From assembly GCA_016867975.1 (NCBI GenBank), contig VGIC01000013.1, positions 1 to 45,944 of the forward strand: DNA of 45,944 bases, read 5' to 3'. The DNA comes from Betaproteobacteria bacterium (GTDB lineage Bacteria; Pseudomonadota; Gammaproteobacteria; Burkholderiales; Methylophilaceae). A program made the translations under genes and the position numbers. Positions within the stretch are counted from its first letter, which is position 1. Every line of letters begins with the position of its first letter. The notes below the pieces were generated by a model. The model had not been told where the DNA came from. It did not search any database and worked only from the letters and a program-made list of their open reading frames with translations. This document shows, one piece after another, positions 18,496 to 28,033 of the stretch.

Positions 18496-18761
18496 GGGCA
18501 CTTCTATAAATACATTCTTCGAACGCATTACTGCGTTGCGCGGTACTCGTAACCTCGCTGTATACTGCATACTATGGCTTCGGCCGCTACGCTTAACATC
18601 GCTTCGCGAGTTAGCCTACGCCGAAACACTGCGTTGGTTTTCTTGGTTTCTGCGTTCCGTCACAACCGACTTAATGCTTCAGCATTTAGCGAGGTTGGGG
18701 ACGCCCCGTGCGGGTGTGCGCCTAGTACTGCATCTCAAACTATGCATTTATAGAAATGCCC
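18496..18761. mobile_element. MITE-like inverted-repeat element D (266 bp)
   Basis: The terminal inverted repeats are 16 bases with one mismatch: GGGCACTTCTATAAAT at 18496-18511 and ATTTATAGAAATGCCC at 18746-18761, extendable by AT on each side. These ends differ from element A, yet four interior blocks match A in reverse complement and in the same relative order: 18527-18544, 18547-18575, 18648-18660 and 18672-18680. A clear target duplication was not found. The element lies between the candidate promoter and rluC, ending 13 bases before the start codon. A 95-codon open frame crosses it but looks like chance translation. Confidence 0.65.
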
Positions 18762-18774
18762 ATATGAGTATCCA

Positions 18775-19782
18775 ATGTTAGAGAAAACAGACAAGCATCC
18801 GCAAGTGGTGAGTGCTTCTGCCGCAGCATTCTTAACAGTCGATGAGGCGAGCGAAGGTCAGCGCATTGATAATTTTCTGACCAAGACGCTCAAAGGCGTG
18901 CCTAAAAGTCATGTTTACAGAATATTGCGCAGTGGTGAGGTGCGTGTGAACAAGAAGCGCATTGATGCCGATTTCCGTTTAACGTTGGGCGATGTAGTGC
19001 GCGTTCCTCCTACGCGTTCGTCCGCCGCAGAAAAGACTGAGGCGGTCGTTCCCGCCACTTCCAAGTTTGAGCATGCCATTATTTTTGAAGATGATGCCAT
19101 GCTGGTGATTGATAAAGTAGCTGGTTTTGCAGTACACGGCGGTAGCGGTGTGAGCCGTGGCGTGATTGAGCAATTGCGTTTGGAGCGCCCGCGTGCCAAA
19201 TTTCTGGAGTTGGTGCATCGCCTGGATCGAGAGACGTCTGGCGTGCTGATGCTGGCAAAGAAGCGGGCGGCGCTGGTGGCTTTGCATGAGGCGATTCGTA
19301 ATAATCAAACGGATAAGCGTTATATGATGCTGGTGCAGGGGGAGTGGCTGGAGCCTAAGAAGCGTGTGGTGCTGGATTTGCAGAAATATGTGTTGCCCAA
19401 TGGTGAGCGTCGCGTTAATGTGGTGACCGATGTGGCTAAAGATAAATTGGGCGAGCGGCAGACCTCGGAAACTTTGTTCAGATTGGTAAAAAATTACGAT
19501 AGTACCGCCATTGGAAAATTTAGTTTACTGGAGGCGCAATTGGTGACCGGTCGTACACATCAATTACGGGTGCAGTTAGCCCATCTGGGTTTTCCCATTC
19601 TTGGTGATGATAAATATGGCGATTTTGCCCTGAATAAGGCACTGGTCAAGCATGGCCTGAAACGTATGTTCTTGCATTCTTCGGTGACTAGGATTCGCCA
19701 TCCCTTAAACGATGAAAAGTTAAACCTGGTGGCACCGATGCCAGCAGAGTTGGATCAATTTTTAAAGAAATTAGAGAAGTAG
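18775..19782 (+). CDS. rluC: 23S rRNA pseudouridine synthase RluC
   Basis: Converts uridines 955, 2504 and 2580 (E. coli numbering) of 23S rRNA to pseudouridine. At 335 aa it has an S4 RNA-binding domain (about 25-85, GQRIDNFLTKTLKGVPKSHVY) and the RluA-family catalytic domain with HRLDRETSG and catalytic D151, plus RTHQLRVQLAHLGFPILGDDKYG near the C-terminus. The start at 18775 has no good Shine-Dalgarno sequence because the inverted-repeat element ends just upstream; a second ATG at 18764 is out of frame and stops after five codons. It heads a plus-strand group with the HAD, Rieske and S49 peptidase genes, an order common in betaproteobacteria. RluC versus RluD rests on context beside rne. 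Confidence 0.93.
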   Translation: MLEKTDKHPQVVSASAAAFLTVDEASEGQRIDNFLTKTLKGVPKSHVYRILRSGEVRVNKKRIDADFRLTLGDVVRVPPTRSSAAEKTEAVVPATSKFEHAIIFEDDAMLVIDKVAGFAVHGGSGVSRGVIEQLRLERPRAKFLELVHRLDRETSGVLMLAKKRAALVALHEAIRNNQTDKRYMMLVQGEWLEPKKRVVLDLQKYVLPNGERRVNVVTDVAKDKLGERQTSETLFRLVKNYDSTAIGKFSLLEAQLVTGRTHQLRVQLAHLGFPILGDDKYGDFALNKALVKHGLKRMFLHSSVTRIRHPLNDEKLNLVAPMPAELDQFLKKLEK

Positions 19783-19789
19783 GAAAAGG

Positions 19790-20446
19790 ATGTTAAAGCA
19801 GTATGATTTAATTGTATGGGATTGGGATGGCACCATTGCCGATTCTACCGGAATGATTACCAATGCCATCCTAAAGGCGGCTGATGATGTCGGGTTGCCA
19901 GCGCTATCGCCGCAAGTGGCGAGCAGCATTATTGGTCTTGGTCTACGTGAGTCGATAAGGACTTTGTATGGGGGGATTCCTGAGCATCAGGCGCAGGCCT
20001 TGGCTAAGCAGTATAATGCCAACTACTACGCGGGTGAGCAGAATGTCCTACTGTTTTCTGGCGCGGCGGAAACGATTGCGGCCTTGAGTCGGCAGGGAAT
20101 TAAACTGGCTGTGGCTACAGGAAAAAGCAGGCGAGGACTCAACTTTGCATTGGATCATACTGGCTTGGGCGAGTTCTTTGATGCCACCAGGACGGTGGAT
20201 GAGTGTTTTTCTAAGCCACATCCGCAGATGTTGCAGGAGTTGATGGATGATTTGTTCGTTAGCCCTGAACGTACGTTGATGATTGGTGATACCAGTTATG
20301 ATCTGCAAATGGCAAAGAATGCTGGTGTCAGTGCGGTGGGCGTGAGCTACGGTGCGCATTCTGCCGAGCATTGGCAGCATTTACAGCCAGTGCAGCAGTT
20401 TGATGATTTTTCAAGTTTAGCGCAGTGGCTTCTTGCCTCTGCTTGA
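19790..20446 (+). CDS. HAD-family phosphatase (phosphoglycolate-phosphatase-like)
   Basis: A 218-aa haloacid-dehalogenase-superfamily hydrolase. The nucleophile motif is VWDWDGTIADS with D11 and D13; motif II is VATGKS, motif III includes K205-like FSKPHPQM, and motif IV is MIGDTSYDLQMAKNAG. A helical cap is inserted after motif I, as in Gph and PGMB relatives. The substrate is a small phosphorylated compound that cannot be named from sequence; damage-repair or phosphoglycolate roles are possible. It starts 7 bases after rluC and its end is 25 bases before the Rieske start, so it is part of the same transcription unit. Confidence 0.88.
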   Translation: MLKQYDLIVWDWDGTIADSTGMITNAILKAADDVGLPALSPQVASSIIGLGLRESIRTLYGGIPEHQAQALAKQYNANYYAGEQNVLLFSGAAETIAALSRQGIKLAVATGKSRRGLNFALDHTGLGEFFDATRTVDECFSKPHPQMLQELMDDLFVSPERTLMIGDTSYDLQMAKNAGVSAVGVSYGAHSAEHWQHLQPVQQFDDFSSLAQWLLASA

Positions 20447-20471
20447 ATTTTGCACTTTGGGTCATATACGC

Positions 20472-20828
20472 ATGACTGACAGTTTGATTGAGTTCGATAG
20501 CGCACTGCTGGAAGATGGCGGTAAAGGTATTCGTTTTGATTTGCCAGCTTTGGGGGAATACGTAACGGGTTTTGTGGTGCGTTTCAAAGGGAATGTGCAT
20601 GCCTATGTGAATCAATGTGCACACGTTTCGGTCGAGCTGGATTGGAATGAGGGTGATTTCTTTTCTATGCAAAAGGACTATTTGATTTGCTCGACGCATG
20701 GGGCGCATTATCGGCCGGATAATGGCTTTTGTGTGATGGGACCATGTAAAGGCAAATCTTTGAAATCGATTGAGGCGGTTGAGCAAAATGGAAAGATCAT
20801 CATCAATATCGCATCTGTAGCAAAATAG
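20472..20828 (+). CDS. Rieske [2Fe-2S] protein
   Basis: A small soluble 118-aa protein that is essentially a Rieske domain. It has the cluster ligands C49-x-H51 (NQCAH) and C73-xx-H76 (CSTHGAHY) and the GxCxxGPCKGKSL region, so it should hold a [2Fe-2S] cluster and transfer electrons. The ATG at 20472 was chosen; a TTG at 20433 would overlap the HAD gene and add 13 residues that do not look like this family. No strong ribosome site precedes the ATG, so coupling to the HAD gene is likely. Its partner is unknown. Stand-alone Rieske proteins next to sppA-like peptidases recur in betaproteobacteria. Confidence 0.87.
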   Translation: MTDSLIEFDSALLEDGGKGIRFDLPALGEYVTGFVVRFKGNVHAYVNQCAHVSVELDWNEGDFFSMQKDYLICSTHGAHYRPDNGFCVMGPCKGKSLKSIEAVEQNGKIIINIASVAK

Positions 20829-20896
20829 CGAATCAGCGCTATCTATTTATAGAAGTTTCTTTACCTTAGAATTTACCTACTTGGAAATTTTGAATT

Positions 20897-21910
20897 ATGT
20901 CAGAAGAGAATCAGCAAACGAGCGCTGCAAGCAATACGCAGCCTGGTGTTGTCCACACAGAAGATAGTAAATGGCAACGTGATGTCATTGAAAAATTGGC
21001 ATCCTCTGCATTGTCAGAGCACCGATCAGCACGCCGCTGGGGCGTGTTTTTTAAGGGGCTGACGTTTATTTACCTGTTCATTATTCTACTGATGATATTA
21101 GGGGTGACTGGCGAAGCCAAGAAGGCCTCAGATGCACATACCGCGTTGATTGATATTTCTGGCGTGATTGAGGCTGGTGGCGAGGTGGATGCAGATGCCG
21201 TAATGACCAGTCTGCATGATGCTTACGATAACAAAGGCACGAAAGGCATTATTTTGCGCATCAATAGTCCAGGCGGTAGCCCGGTGCAGGCAGGGATTAT
21301 TAATGACGAAATTAAACGCCTGAAAAAGTTGCATCCAAAAATTCCGGTGTATGCGGTGGTTGAAGATATCTGTGCATCAGGCGGTTATTATATTGCCGTG
21401 GCAGCGGACAAGGTTTACGTGGATAAGGCCAGTATCGTGGGTTCTATTGGCGTGCTGATGGATGGCTATGGCTTTACTGAGGCGATGAAAAAGGTTGGTG
21501 TGGAGCGCAGGTTGATGACCGCCGGCGAGAATAAAGCCATGTTGGATCCATTTTCTCCTGTTAATCCTAAGCATCAGGCACTAGCGCAGACTATGCTGGA
21601 TGAGATTCATGAGCAGTTCAAAAATGTGGTGAGGCAGGGCAGGGGCGCACGTTTGAAGGAAACACCAGAGACTTTCAGTGGCTTATTCTGGAACGGAGAG
21701 CAAAGTATCAAGATTGGTCTTGCCGATGCGATGGGGAGTACAGATTACGTCGCGCGTGAGGTGATTAAGCAAGAGGAAATCGTGGATTTTACCTTTCAGG
21801 ATGATTTTGCCAGTCGCCTTGCCAAGCGCGTTGGTGCGGGCGCGAGTGCTGCCATGGGCGAGATGCTTGCCAAGCAGGTGATGAGCAGCGGCGAAGTGCG
21901 ATTGCGCTAG
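20897..21910 (+). CDS. sppA: Signal peptide peptidase SppA-like, family S49
   Basis: Membrane-bound serine protease that degrades cleaved signal peptides. The 337-aa chain has a cytoplasmic N-terminal tail, one membrane helix (about 53-71, FKGLTFIYLFIILLMILGV), and an S49 domain. The catalytic dyad is visible: S161 in CASGGYYIAVAADKVYV and K213 in GENKAML, 52 residues apart, the same spacing as in the short Bacillus SppA. It is the half-length single-domain type, not the 600-residue E. coli form. It closes the rluC group; the 68-bp gap before it shows no terminator. Confidence 0.92.
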   Translation: MSEENQQTSAASNTQPGVVHTEDSKWQRDVIEKLASSALSEHRSARRWGVFFKGLTFIYLFIILLMILGVTGEAKKASDAHTALIDISGVIEAGGEVDADAVMTSLHDAYDNKGTKGIILRINSPGGSPVQAGIINDEIKRLKKLHPKIPVYAVVEDICASGGYYIAVAADKVYVDKASIVGSIGVLMDGYGFTEAMKKVGVERRLMTAGENKAMLDPFSPVNPKHQALAQTMLDEIHEQFKNVVRQGRGARLKETPETFSGLFWNGEQSIKIGLADAMGSTDYVAREVIKQEEIVDFTFQDDFASRLAKRVGAGASAAMGEMLAKQVMSSGEVRLR

Positions 21911-22156
21911 TTTTTTCGGGTAAGGCGTGGTTGAGCTAGTTTTTCTATATTCTTAGCTATCGCGGAAAATATCGTCGTGATGGTTGTCTCGCGTATGGGA
22001 AATTGCTTGAATGCACACATTGAATACACATCGCTCAAACGCTTTTCCCACTTCGATTTCGCTATGTGTCATATAGCGCATCATACGCAAGAATGTCTCA
22101 TCGCTTGTATCTGGAATGCGAAAGTGAGAATGCGCCCCTCAGGGAGCATAAGGAAA

Positions 22157-22183
22157 AACCACGTTCATGGAACGTGGTTGTTT
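22157..22183. terminator. Hairpin terminator between convergent sppA and pgi
   Basis: AACCACGTTC (22157-22166) and GAACGTGGTT (22170-22179) form a perfect 10-bp stem with loop ATG. AAAA lies on the left and GTTT on the right, giving a plausible intrinsic terminator for both converging genes. The rest of the 303-bp gap (21911-22213) holds no credible gene; a 70-codon frame at 21977 lacks a ribosome site. Confidence 0.7.
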
Positions 22184-22213
22184 ACTTGAATTCGAACATT
22201 GTGACGATACTAT

Positions 22214-23869
22214 CTAGGCTTGCAAGGACTTGGCGTGATTGATCAGACCATTGGTCGAGCCATCGTAATTGGTCACGACTTCGTCATTGGTGAGTTGCGG
22301 TAGAATCTGCTGTGCGATTTGCTTGCCGTACTCAACCCCCCACTGATCATAGCTGTTGATATCCCAAATCATGCCTTGAACAAAGATTTTATGTTCATAC
22401 AAAGCAATGAGTTTGCCCAATGTGTTCGGTGTCAGCTGATCAAACATGATAGAAGTGGTGGGGCGATTGCCTTCAAACACTTTATGCGGTAACAGATTTT
22501 CGAGCGTCTCGCCGGACATGCCTTGCTTTTCTAGCTCAGCTCTAGCCTGCTCTTTTGTTTTGCCCAACATCATTGCCTGAGTCTGTGCCAAAAAGTTAGC
22601 AATCAGAATGTTGTGATGTTCATGCCCATTCTTCCCTACTTTGTAGTGGCTGTGAACTGGCATCAGGAAGTCTGCCGGAACGATTTGTGTGCCCTGATGA
22701 ATCAGTTGGTAGAACGCATGTTGCCCATTGGTGCCTGCTTCACCCCATATAATGGGACCAGTTTTGTATTGAATCCGTTGACCATCGCGACAGATGAATT
22801 TTCCGTTACTTTCCATATCTGCCTGTTGCAGGTAAGCGGGGAAGCGCGCCATGCCTTGATCATAAGGAAGAATGGCTTGTGAGTCTACATGGAAGAAGTT
22901 GTTATACCAGATGCCAATCAAGGCCATGATGACCGGCATATTTTCTTCAAGCGGCGCGGATTTGAAATGCTCGTCCATCTCGAATGCGCCGGTGAGCAAT
23001 TCCTCGAAGAGGTCCATTCCCACGTAGAGTGCGATTGATAATCCAATGGCTGACCAGAGCGAGTAGCGACCGCCTACCCAATCCCAGAAGGCAAACATAT
23101 TGGCGGTGTCGATGCCAAAGTCCTGCACAGCCTTAGCGTTGGTGGATAGTGCAACAAAGTGTTTGGCCACATGAGCATCGTCTTTTGCTGACTCCAAGAA
23201 CCATATGCGAGAGGATTGCGCATTGGTCATGGTTTCTTGTGTGGTGAATGTTTTTGAGGCGACAATAAAGAGTGTAGTCTCAGGGTCGCACACGCTTAAT
23301 GCGCGCATCAAGTGGGCTCCATCGATGTTAGAAACAAAATGTACTTTCAAATTAGGGCTGGAGTAGGGTGTTAGCGCATCGCATACCATGACTGGACCAA
23401 GGTCTGAGCCACCAATGCCAATATTGACGATATCAGTGATGCGTTTTCCAGTGTAGCCGACCCATGTGCCGTTACGTACTTTGTCAGAAAATTGACGCAT
23501 CTGCGCCAACACAGCATTCACATCAGGCATGACATCACGGCCGTCTACCATAACTGGGGTATTGGCGCGATTACGCAGAGCTGTATGCAAAACAGCACGA
23601 TTTTCGGTGATATTGATCTTTTCTCCAGCAAACATCTTATCACGCCACTCTTCGATCCTTGCTTCTCTTGCTAGTTGAAACAGCATAGGCAAGGTATTGT
23701 CAGTGATGCGATGTTTGGAATAGTCTAGAAGAATGTCCGTGAATTTTAGGCTGTATTTGCTGAATCGGTCTGGATCTGTAGCGAACATGTCGCGCATATG
23801 CAAGGAAACGATGTCTTTTTGGTGCTGGCAAAGTTTATGCCATACTGGAAGTGAAGTGAGTGCTGCCAT
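22214..23869 (-). CDS. pgi: Glucose-6-phosphate isomerase
   Basis: Interconverts glucose-6-phosphate and fructose-6-phosphate. At 551 aa from the start at 23869 it matches the family length. Signatures present are [19 protein letters not shown] (near residue 275), the active-site stretch [26 protein letters not shown] (near 385), and the C-terminal [11 protein letters not shown]. An in-frame ATG at 23977 would add 36 residues that overlap glgB and do not resemble the family, so it was rejected. It lies 35 bp downstream of glgB on the same strand. In a RuMP methylotroph it would link fructose-6-P from formaldehyde fixation to glucose-6-P and glycogen. Confidence 0.95.
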   Translation of the reverse strand: MAALTSLPVWHKLCQHQKDIVSLHMRDMFATDPDRFSKYSLKFTDILLDYSKHRITDNTLPMLFQLAREARIEEWRDKMFAGEKINITENRAVLHTALRNRANTPVMVDGRDVMPDVNAVLAQMRQFSDKVRNGTWVGYTGKRITDIVNIGIGGSDLGPVMVCDALTPYSSPNLKVHFVSNIDGAHLMRALSVCDPETTLFIVASKTFTTQETMTNAQSSRIWFLESAKDDAHVAKHFVALSTNAKAVQDFGIDTANMFAFWDWVGGRYSLWSAIGLSIALYVGMDLFEELLTGAFEMDEHFKSAPLEENMPVIMALIGIWYNNFFHVDSQAILPYDQGMARFPAYLQQADMESNGKFICRDGQRIQYKTGPIIWGEAGTNGQHAFYQLIHQGTQIVPADFLMPVHSHYKVGKNGHEHHNILIANFLAQTQAMMLGKTKEQARAELEKQGMSGETLENLLPHKVFEGNRPTTSIMFDQLTPNTLGKLIALYEHKIFVQGMIWDINSYDQWGVEYGKQIAQQILPQLTNDEVVTNYDGSTNGLINHAKSLQA

Positions 23870-23904
23870 TTGGAAAAAGTTCTTTTTTAGTTGTCGTATA
23901 AAAA

Positions 23905-26121
23905 TTATCTTAATTGTAAAACAATACCAGCTAAAGGTGGCAAGGTTATTGAAATAGACTGCCCATGATGCATCCATGCGATCGCTTCTGTATTCAAATC
24001 TCCCGCATTACCCTGGTTGCTGCCTCCGTAACAGGTAGCATCACTATTAAATATCTCATGGTAAGCACCGGCTTGCGGAACGCCAATCCGATATTGGGTG
24101 CGCAGCACGGGCGTGAAGTTGAGTACAATAATCACAAAGTTGCTATCTAAGCCGCGTCTTATATAGCTGACGATAGATTGCTCGGTATCGTGGCAATCTA
24201 TCCATTCAAAACCCTGATGCTCGAAATCCAGTGTATGTAATGCAGGCAGCGTTTTGTAGAGATGGTTCAGGTCGGTATGTGTCTGTTGTATCCCCTTGTG
24301 CCATTCATGTCCTGGATAAGTTTCGTTTAGTAGATGCCAGTCTATGCTGGAGTTCACGTTCCACTCGCGACCTTGACCAATTTCATTGCCCATGAAGTTG
24401 AGTTTTTTACCTGGCATGGTCATTTGATAGGTGGTCAGCAGGCGCAAATTGGCGAATTTCTGCCATGCGTCTCCTGGCATTTTGTCGAGTAAAGAGTGTT
24501 TGCCGTGTACGACTTCGTCATGTGAAAAAGGTAAGACGAAGTTTTCTGAGTAGGCGTAAATCTGGCCAAAAGTCAGCTTGTCATGATGGTAGCGTCTGTG
24601 GACTGGGTCGTTCTCAATGTACGCGAGCGTGTCATTCATCCAGCCCATATTCCATTTCATGTTAAAGCCAAGTCCACCCAAATAAACTGGTCGTGAGACC
24701 ATTGGCCATGCGGTCGATTCCTCCGCGATGGTGAGCGCGCCAGAAAAATCCTCGCCGACCATGATGTTCAGTTGCTTAAAGAATTCTATGGCATCCAGAT
24801 TCTCACGTCCGCCATATTTGTTCGGCAGCCACTCTCCCGCTTTGCGTGAGTAGTCTAGATAAAGCATTGAAGCGACGGCATCTACGCGTAAGCCGTCGAT
24901 ATGAAATTCATTGAGCCAAAAATGCGCGTTGGAGATCAAGAAATTGCTGACCTCCTTACGTCCATAGTTAAAAATGTACGTTCCCCAGTCTTGATGCTCA
25001 CCCAGGCGGGGATCTTCGTGTTCGTAGAGGGCAGTGCCATCATAGCGGGCTAACGCCCAGTCATCTTTAGGGAAGTGCCCTGGCACCCAGTCCAGAATCA
25101 CACCGATATTGGCTTGATGGAAGGCGTCAATCATGTAACGTAGATCATCCGGTGTGCCGAAGCGATTGGTGACACCAAAATAACCAGTGGTTTGATAGCC
25201 CCATGATTCTGCGAGCGGGTGCTCTGAGATTGGCATCAATTCCACATGGGTGTATCCCATTGCGGCAACGTGCGACACCAATGACTTAGCCAACTCGCGA
25301 TAGGTAAGGAAGTGACCTTTTGCGTTGAGTTGCCATGATCCTAGGTGAACCTCGTAACAGTTAAATGGCGCATGTAGCCAATCGCAGTGTTTGCGGGCCT
25401 CCATCCATTTTTGATCTTTCCATTCATGGTGGCAGGTGCTAATTTTGGCAGAAGTGCCTGGGCGTTGCTCAAACTCAAAACCATAAGGGTCGGTCTTGAC
25501 AATGACTGCGCCAGTGTGGCGGTTGCGCATTTCAAATTTGTAGAGATCGCTGGTGGTCAGGTTGGGGATAAAAATGTCCCAGACACCACTTGAGCCATGA
25601 GATCGCATTGAGTGTACACGGCCATCCCAGTTGTTGAAGTTGCCGATAACGCTGACACGTTCCGCATTGGGGGCCCATACGGCAAAACGCACGCCTGTGA
25701 CTCCCTGTACGGTCATGATGTGCGCTCCTAATGTTTTGTAGGCCAGTTTTAGACGACCTTCACCATAGAGATAGAGCTCGTCCTGAGTCAGCGTAGCACT
25801 GAAGCTGTAAGGGTCATGGGTTTCGTAGCTACCGGATTCTGTTTCCACCTTGAGTAAGCATGGACTAGGAATGGCGGTGTTGCTGACGACTTCATACAAT
25901 CCGTGATTGTGGGTCTTTTCCAGTGTAACCCAAGCGCCATTCAGCTTGAGAGAGACGCTTTTTGCATCTGGTAAAAAACTGCGTTGCACGTATTGTCCAT
26001 TTTCGTGCGTTTCATGAATACCTAAAAAGCTGAATGGGTCATGATGCTTTGCTTCGAGGATGAGTTTTCTGGCATGTGCGTGAGCCTTTGATTCAGCTTG
26101 AGTTGGATTTGTTTTTACCAT
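23905..26121 (-). CDS. glgB: 1,4-alpha-glucan branching enzyme
   Basis: GH13 enzyme that makes alpha-1,6 branches in glycogen. At 738 aa it has the long E. coli-like layout: an N1 domain (about 20-120, [11 protein letters not shown]), a CBM48 domain (about 125-225, [24 protein letters not shown]), the catalytic barrel ([29 protein letters not shown] with the nucleophile Asp near residue 408, [11 protein letters not shown] with the acid Glu, and [10 protein letters not shown]), and a C-terminal beta domain. It is upstream of pgi and divergent from glgC, so branching enzyme and ADP-glucose synthesis share one intergenic control region. Confidence 0.97.
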   Translation of the reverse strand: MVKTNPTQAESKAHAHARKLILEAKHHDPFSFLGIHETHENGQYVQRSFLPDAKSVSLKLNGAWVTLEKTHNHGLYEVVSNTAIPSPCLLKVETESGSYETHDPYSFSATLTQDELYLYGEGRLKLAYKTLGAHIMTVQGVTGVRFAVWAPNAERVSVIGNFNNWDGRVHSMRSHGSSGVWDIFIPNLTTSDLYKFEMRNRHTGAVIVKTDPYGFEFEQRPGTSAKISTCHHEWKDQKWMEARKHCDWLHAPFNCYEVHLGSWQLNAKGHFLTYRELAKSLVSHVAAMGYTHVELMPISEHPLAESWGYQTTGYFGVTNRFGTPDDLRYMIDAFHQANIGVILDWVPGHFPKDDWALARYDGTALYEHEDPRLGEHQDWGTYIFNYGRKEVSNFLISNAHFWLNEFHIDGLRVDAVASMLYLDYSRKAGEWLPNKYGGRENLDAIEFFKQLNIMVGEDFSGALTIAEESTAWPMVSRPVYLGGLGFNMKWNMGWMNDTLAYIENDPVHRRYHHDKLTFGQIYAYSENFVLPFSHDEVVHGKHSLLDKMPGDAWQKFANLRLLTTYQMTMPGKKLNFMGNEIGQGREWNVNSSIDWHLLNETYPGHEWHKGIQQTHTDLNHLYKTLPALHTLDFEHQGFEWIDCHDTEQSIVSYIRRGLDSNFVIIVLNFTPVLRTQYRIGVPQAGAYHEIFNSDATCYGGSNQGNAGDLNTEAIAWMHHGQSISITLPPLAGIVLQLR

Positions 26122-26190
26122 ATTGTCACCCTCGTTATTTTCTTAAGGATACTTCCTACCGGCGCACATGCTTTGAGTGCATCGTTTTGT

Positions 26191-26246
26191 GACATATGTC
26201 TGCGATTCTGGCGCTTTCGCCACGTGTGCAGATTGTCATATTGACA
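26191..26246. promoter_or_regulatory. Pair of small palindromes in the glgB/glgC control region
   Basis: GACATATGTC (26191-26200) is a perfect 10-bp palindrome. TGTCA-TAT-TGACA (26234-26246) is a 13-bp palindrome with related half-sites, 34 bases further on. They lie 70-125 bp upstream of the glgB start (26121), where an operator could sit. A TATAAT at 26326-26331 may serve glgC. No matching regulator can be named; this is pattern evidence only. Confidence 0.3.
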
Positions 26247-26379
26247 CGAAGAGTCCTTAAGCATTTTTTATAATTAATTTGCTTAATGATTCCGTTTTAA
26301 CTGGATTATAGTGCTTCAAGCTGATTATAATGTAATCAGTTGCATTAGTAAGTAATTAAACTGTCGCTACACACTATAA

Positions 26380-26506
26380 GAGACCTTTGCACGAGGCAGA
26401 TTAATGAGCAGTCATAACAAACTCGTCACTCCAGCCTCCTCTGGAATGACGGTTTTTGGTAATTTTAACGAAAACTCACTCAAACTTTCCTGCGTGCAAA
26501 GGTCTC
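26380..26506. mobile_element. MITE element B (127 bp)
   Basis: The terminal inverted repeats GAGACCTTTGCACG (26380-26393) and CGTGCAAAGGTCTC (26493-26506) are exact. A 5-bp direct repeat TATAA flanks it at 26375-26379 and 26507-26511, the mark of a transposition event. The centre carries a hairpin, CGTCACTCCAG (26424-26434) and CTGGAATGACG (26441-26451). It is a copy of the 128-bp element at 35127-35254 in the opposite orientation. It sits in the leader of glgC, ending 87 bp before the glgC start. No coding capacity. Confidence 0.85.
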
Positions 26507-26592
26507 TATAAAAGTGGAAAAGTTAGGCAGTGCTAGTTGGCCCAGCTAGCAGCCAAATAATTAAGTCACTAGATAAACTTCAGGAGGGCGTC

Positions 26593-27885
26593 ATGTTGCA
26601 GAATCGACAAACAGACCAGCAGTCAGATCGTTTTATTAGTACCTTAACCAAAAAAACCGCAGCAATCATTCTTGCGGGTGGTCGAGGTAGTCGCCTAAAG
26701 AGTCTTACGGATTGGCGCGCGAAACCGGCAGTGCAGTTCGGTGGTAAATTCCGCATTATTGATTTTCCTTTATCGAACTGTATCAACTCAGGCATTCGTC
26801 GTATTAACGTGGCAACGCAATACAAGGCACAAAGCCTGATTCAGCACATTCAGCGTGGTTGGGGTTTCCTACGCGGTGAATTTAACGAGTATGTCAACAT
26901 TATTCCGGCGCAGCAGCGTATATCAGAGGATTGGTACAAAGGTACCGCGGATGCCGTTTATCAGAACATTGATTTGTTGCGCGAAGGCGGCGCAGAATAT
27001 GTGCTGATTCTGGCGGGCGATCATATCTACAAGATGGACTATGGCAAGATGCTGGCGACCCATGTCAGGAATAATGCGGACATGACGGTGGCCTGTATCA
27101 ATGTGTCGTTGGAAGACGCCAAGAGTTTTGGTGTGTTAGCAGTGGATGAGACTGATCGCGTGGTGGAGTTCGCGGAAAAGCCAGCTAACCCTAAACATAT
27201 TCCAGGTGACCCTGACAAAGCGTTCGCAAGTATGGGGATTTACGTGTTTAACGCCAAGTTCCTGTATGAACAGCTGATTCGTGATGCTGGGGATTCAAAA
27301 TCCAGCCATGATTTTGGTGGTGACATTATTCCTTACATTATCAACAAATATAAGGTTCAAGCACATCGGTTCACCGATAGTTGTGTCGGCGCGAAAGATG
27401 GTAATTACTACTGGCGTGATGTGGGTACAATAGACGCATATTGGGAAGCCAATATGGAGCTGACAAAAGTACTTCCGGAGCTAAATCTCTACGACAGAGA
27501 CTGGCCTATCTGGACCTATCAGGAGCAGTTGCCCCCGGCCAAGTTTGTTTTTAACGATAACGGTAGAGTCGGTAAGGCAATTGATTCATTGGTTTCAGGT
27601 GGGTGTTTGATCAGCGGTTCTTGTGTGACCAACTCTATTTTGTTTTCAGATGTGCGCGTACACAGCTACTGTAATATACAGGGTGCCGTGGTCCTGCCTA
27701 AGAGTACGATTAACCGCAATGTCGTGTTGAAAAATGTAGTGGTTGATCGTGGATGCGTCATTCCGGAAGGTATGAAGATTGGTGTGAATTTGGCATTGGA
27801 TGCTGAGCGTTTCTACGTCTCTGGAAAAGGGATTGTGTTGGTAACGCCCGATATGCTAGGTCAGGATCTTTATCGTGTGATCTAA
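26593..27885 (+). CDS. glgC: Glucose-1-phosphate adenylyltransferase (ADP-glucose pyrophosphorylase)
   Basis: Makes ADP-glucose from ATP and glucose-1-phosphate, the controlled step of bacterial glycogen synthesis. The start at 26593 gives 430 aa and has a perfect AGGAGG at 26582-26587, five bases upstream; an in-frame GTG at 26530 was rejected. Motifs: the nucleotide-binding [33 protein letters not shown] (Arg/Lys of the allosteric and ATP site), the sugar-phosphate loop VEFAEKP, and the C-terminal left-handed beta-helix (from about residue 320). The family is activated by fructose-type phosphates and inhibited by AMP; which apply here is not visible. Transcription probably passes through MITE B. 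Confidence 0.97.
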   Translation: MLQNRQTDQQSDRFISTLTKKTAAIILAGGRGSRLKSLTDWRAKPAVQFGGKFRIIDFPLSNCINSGIRRINVATQYKAQSLIQHIQRGWGFLRGEFNEYVNIIPAQQRISEDWYKGTADAVYQNIDLLREGGAEYVLILAGDHIYKMDYGKMLATHVRNNADMTVACINVSLEDAKSFGVLAVDETDRVVEFAEKPANPKHIPGDPDKAFASMGIYVFNAKFLYEQLIRDAGDSKSSHDFGGDIIPYIINKYKVQAHRFTDSCVGAKDGNYYWRDVGTIDAYWEANMELTKVLPELNLYDRDWPIWTYQEQLPPAKFVFNDNGRVGKAIDSLVSGGCLISGSCVTNSILFSDVRVHSYCNIQGAVVLPKSTINRNVVLKNVVVDRGCVIPEGMKIGVNLALDAERFYVSGKGIVLVTPDMLGQDLYRVI

Positions 27886-27894
27886 AATGATGTG

Positions 27895-27930
27895 ATTGAA
27901 AAGGGCTTGGTATTGCCAAGCCTTTTCAAT
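27895..27930 (+). terminator. Hairpin after glgC
   Basis: ATTGAAAAGG (27895-27904) pairs with CCTTTTCAAT (27921-27930) and CTTGG (27906-27910) with CCAAG (27916-27920), with one bulged G and a 5-base loop. There is no long T-run after the stem, but the A/T-rich outer stem supplies TTTT. It lies 10 bases after the glgC stop and probably separates it from the GH57 gene. The remaining ~100 bp before the GH57 start shows nothing else. Confidence 0.6.
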
Positions 27931-28033
27931 TTACACGCTCCATTTAATCAATCGCTTATTTCTTAGTCTTTGTGCTTTTTAATCTTGGTTTCTTAATCAA
28001 GAGCATTCGTTTTTTTGTTCGAGGTTTTTTTAA

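Noticed and set aside
18494-18781. 95-codon frame through inverted-repeat element D
   Set aside because: It begins and ends at the terminal repeats and shifts out of frame with rluC; it is non-coding repeat DNA.
20433-20471. TTG start for the Rieske protein
   Set aside because: The 13 extra residues overlap the HAD gene and are not family-like; ATG at 20472 fits better.
23870-23977. N-terminal extension of pgi by 36 residues
   Set aside because: It would overlap the end of glgB and its residues do not match the PGI family; ATG at 23869 gives the expected N-terminus.
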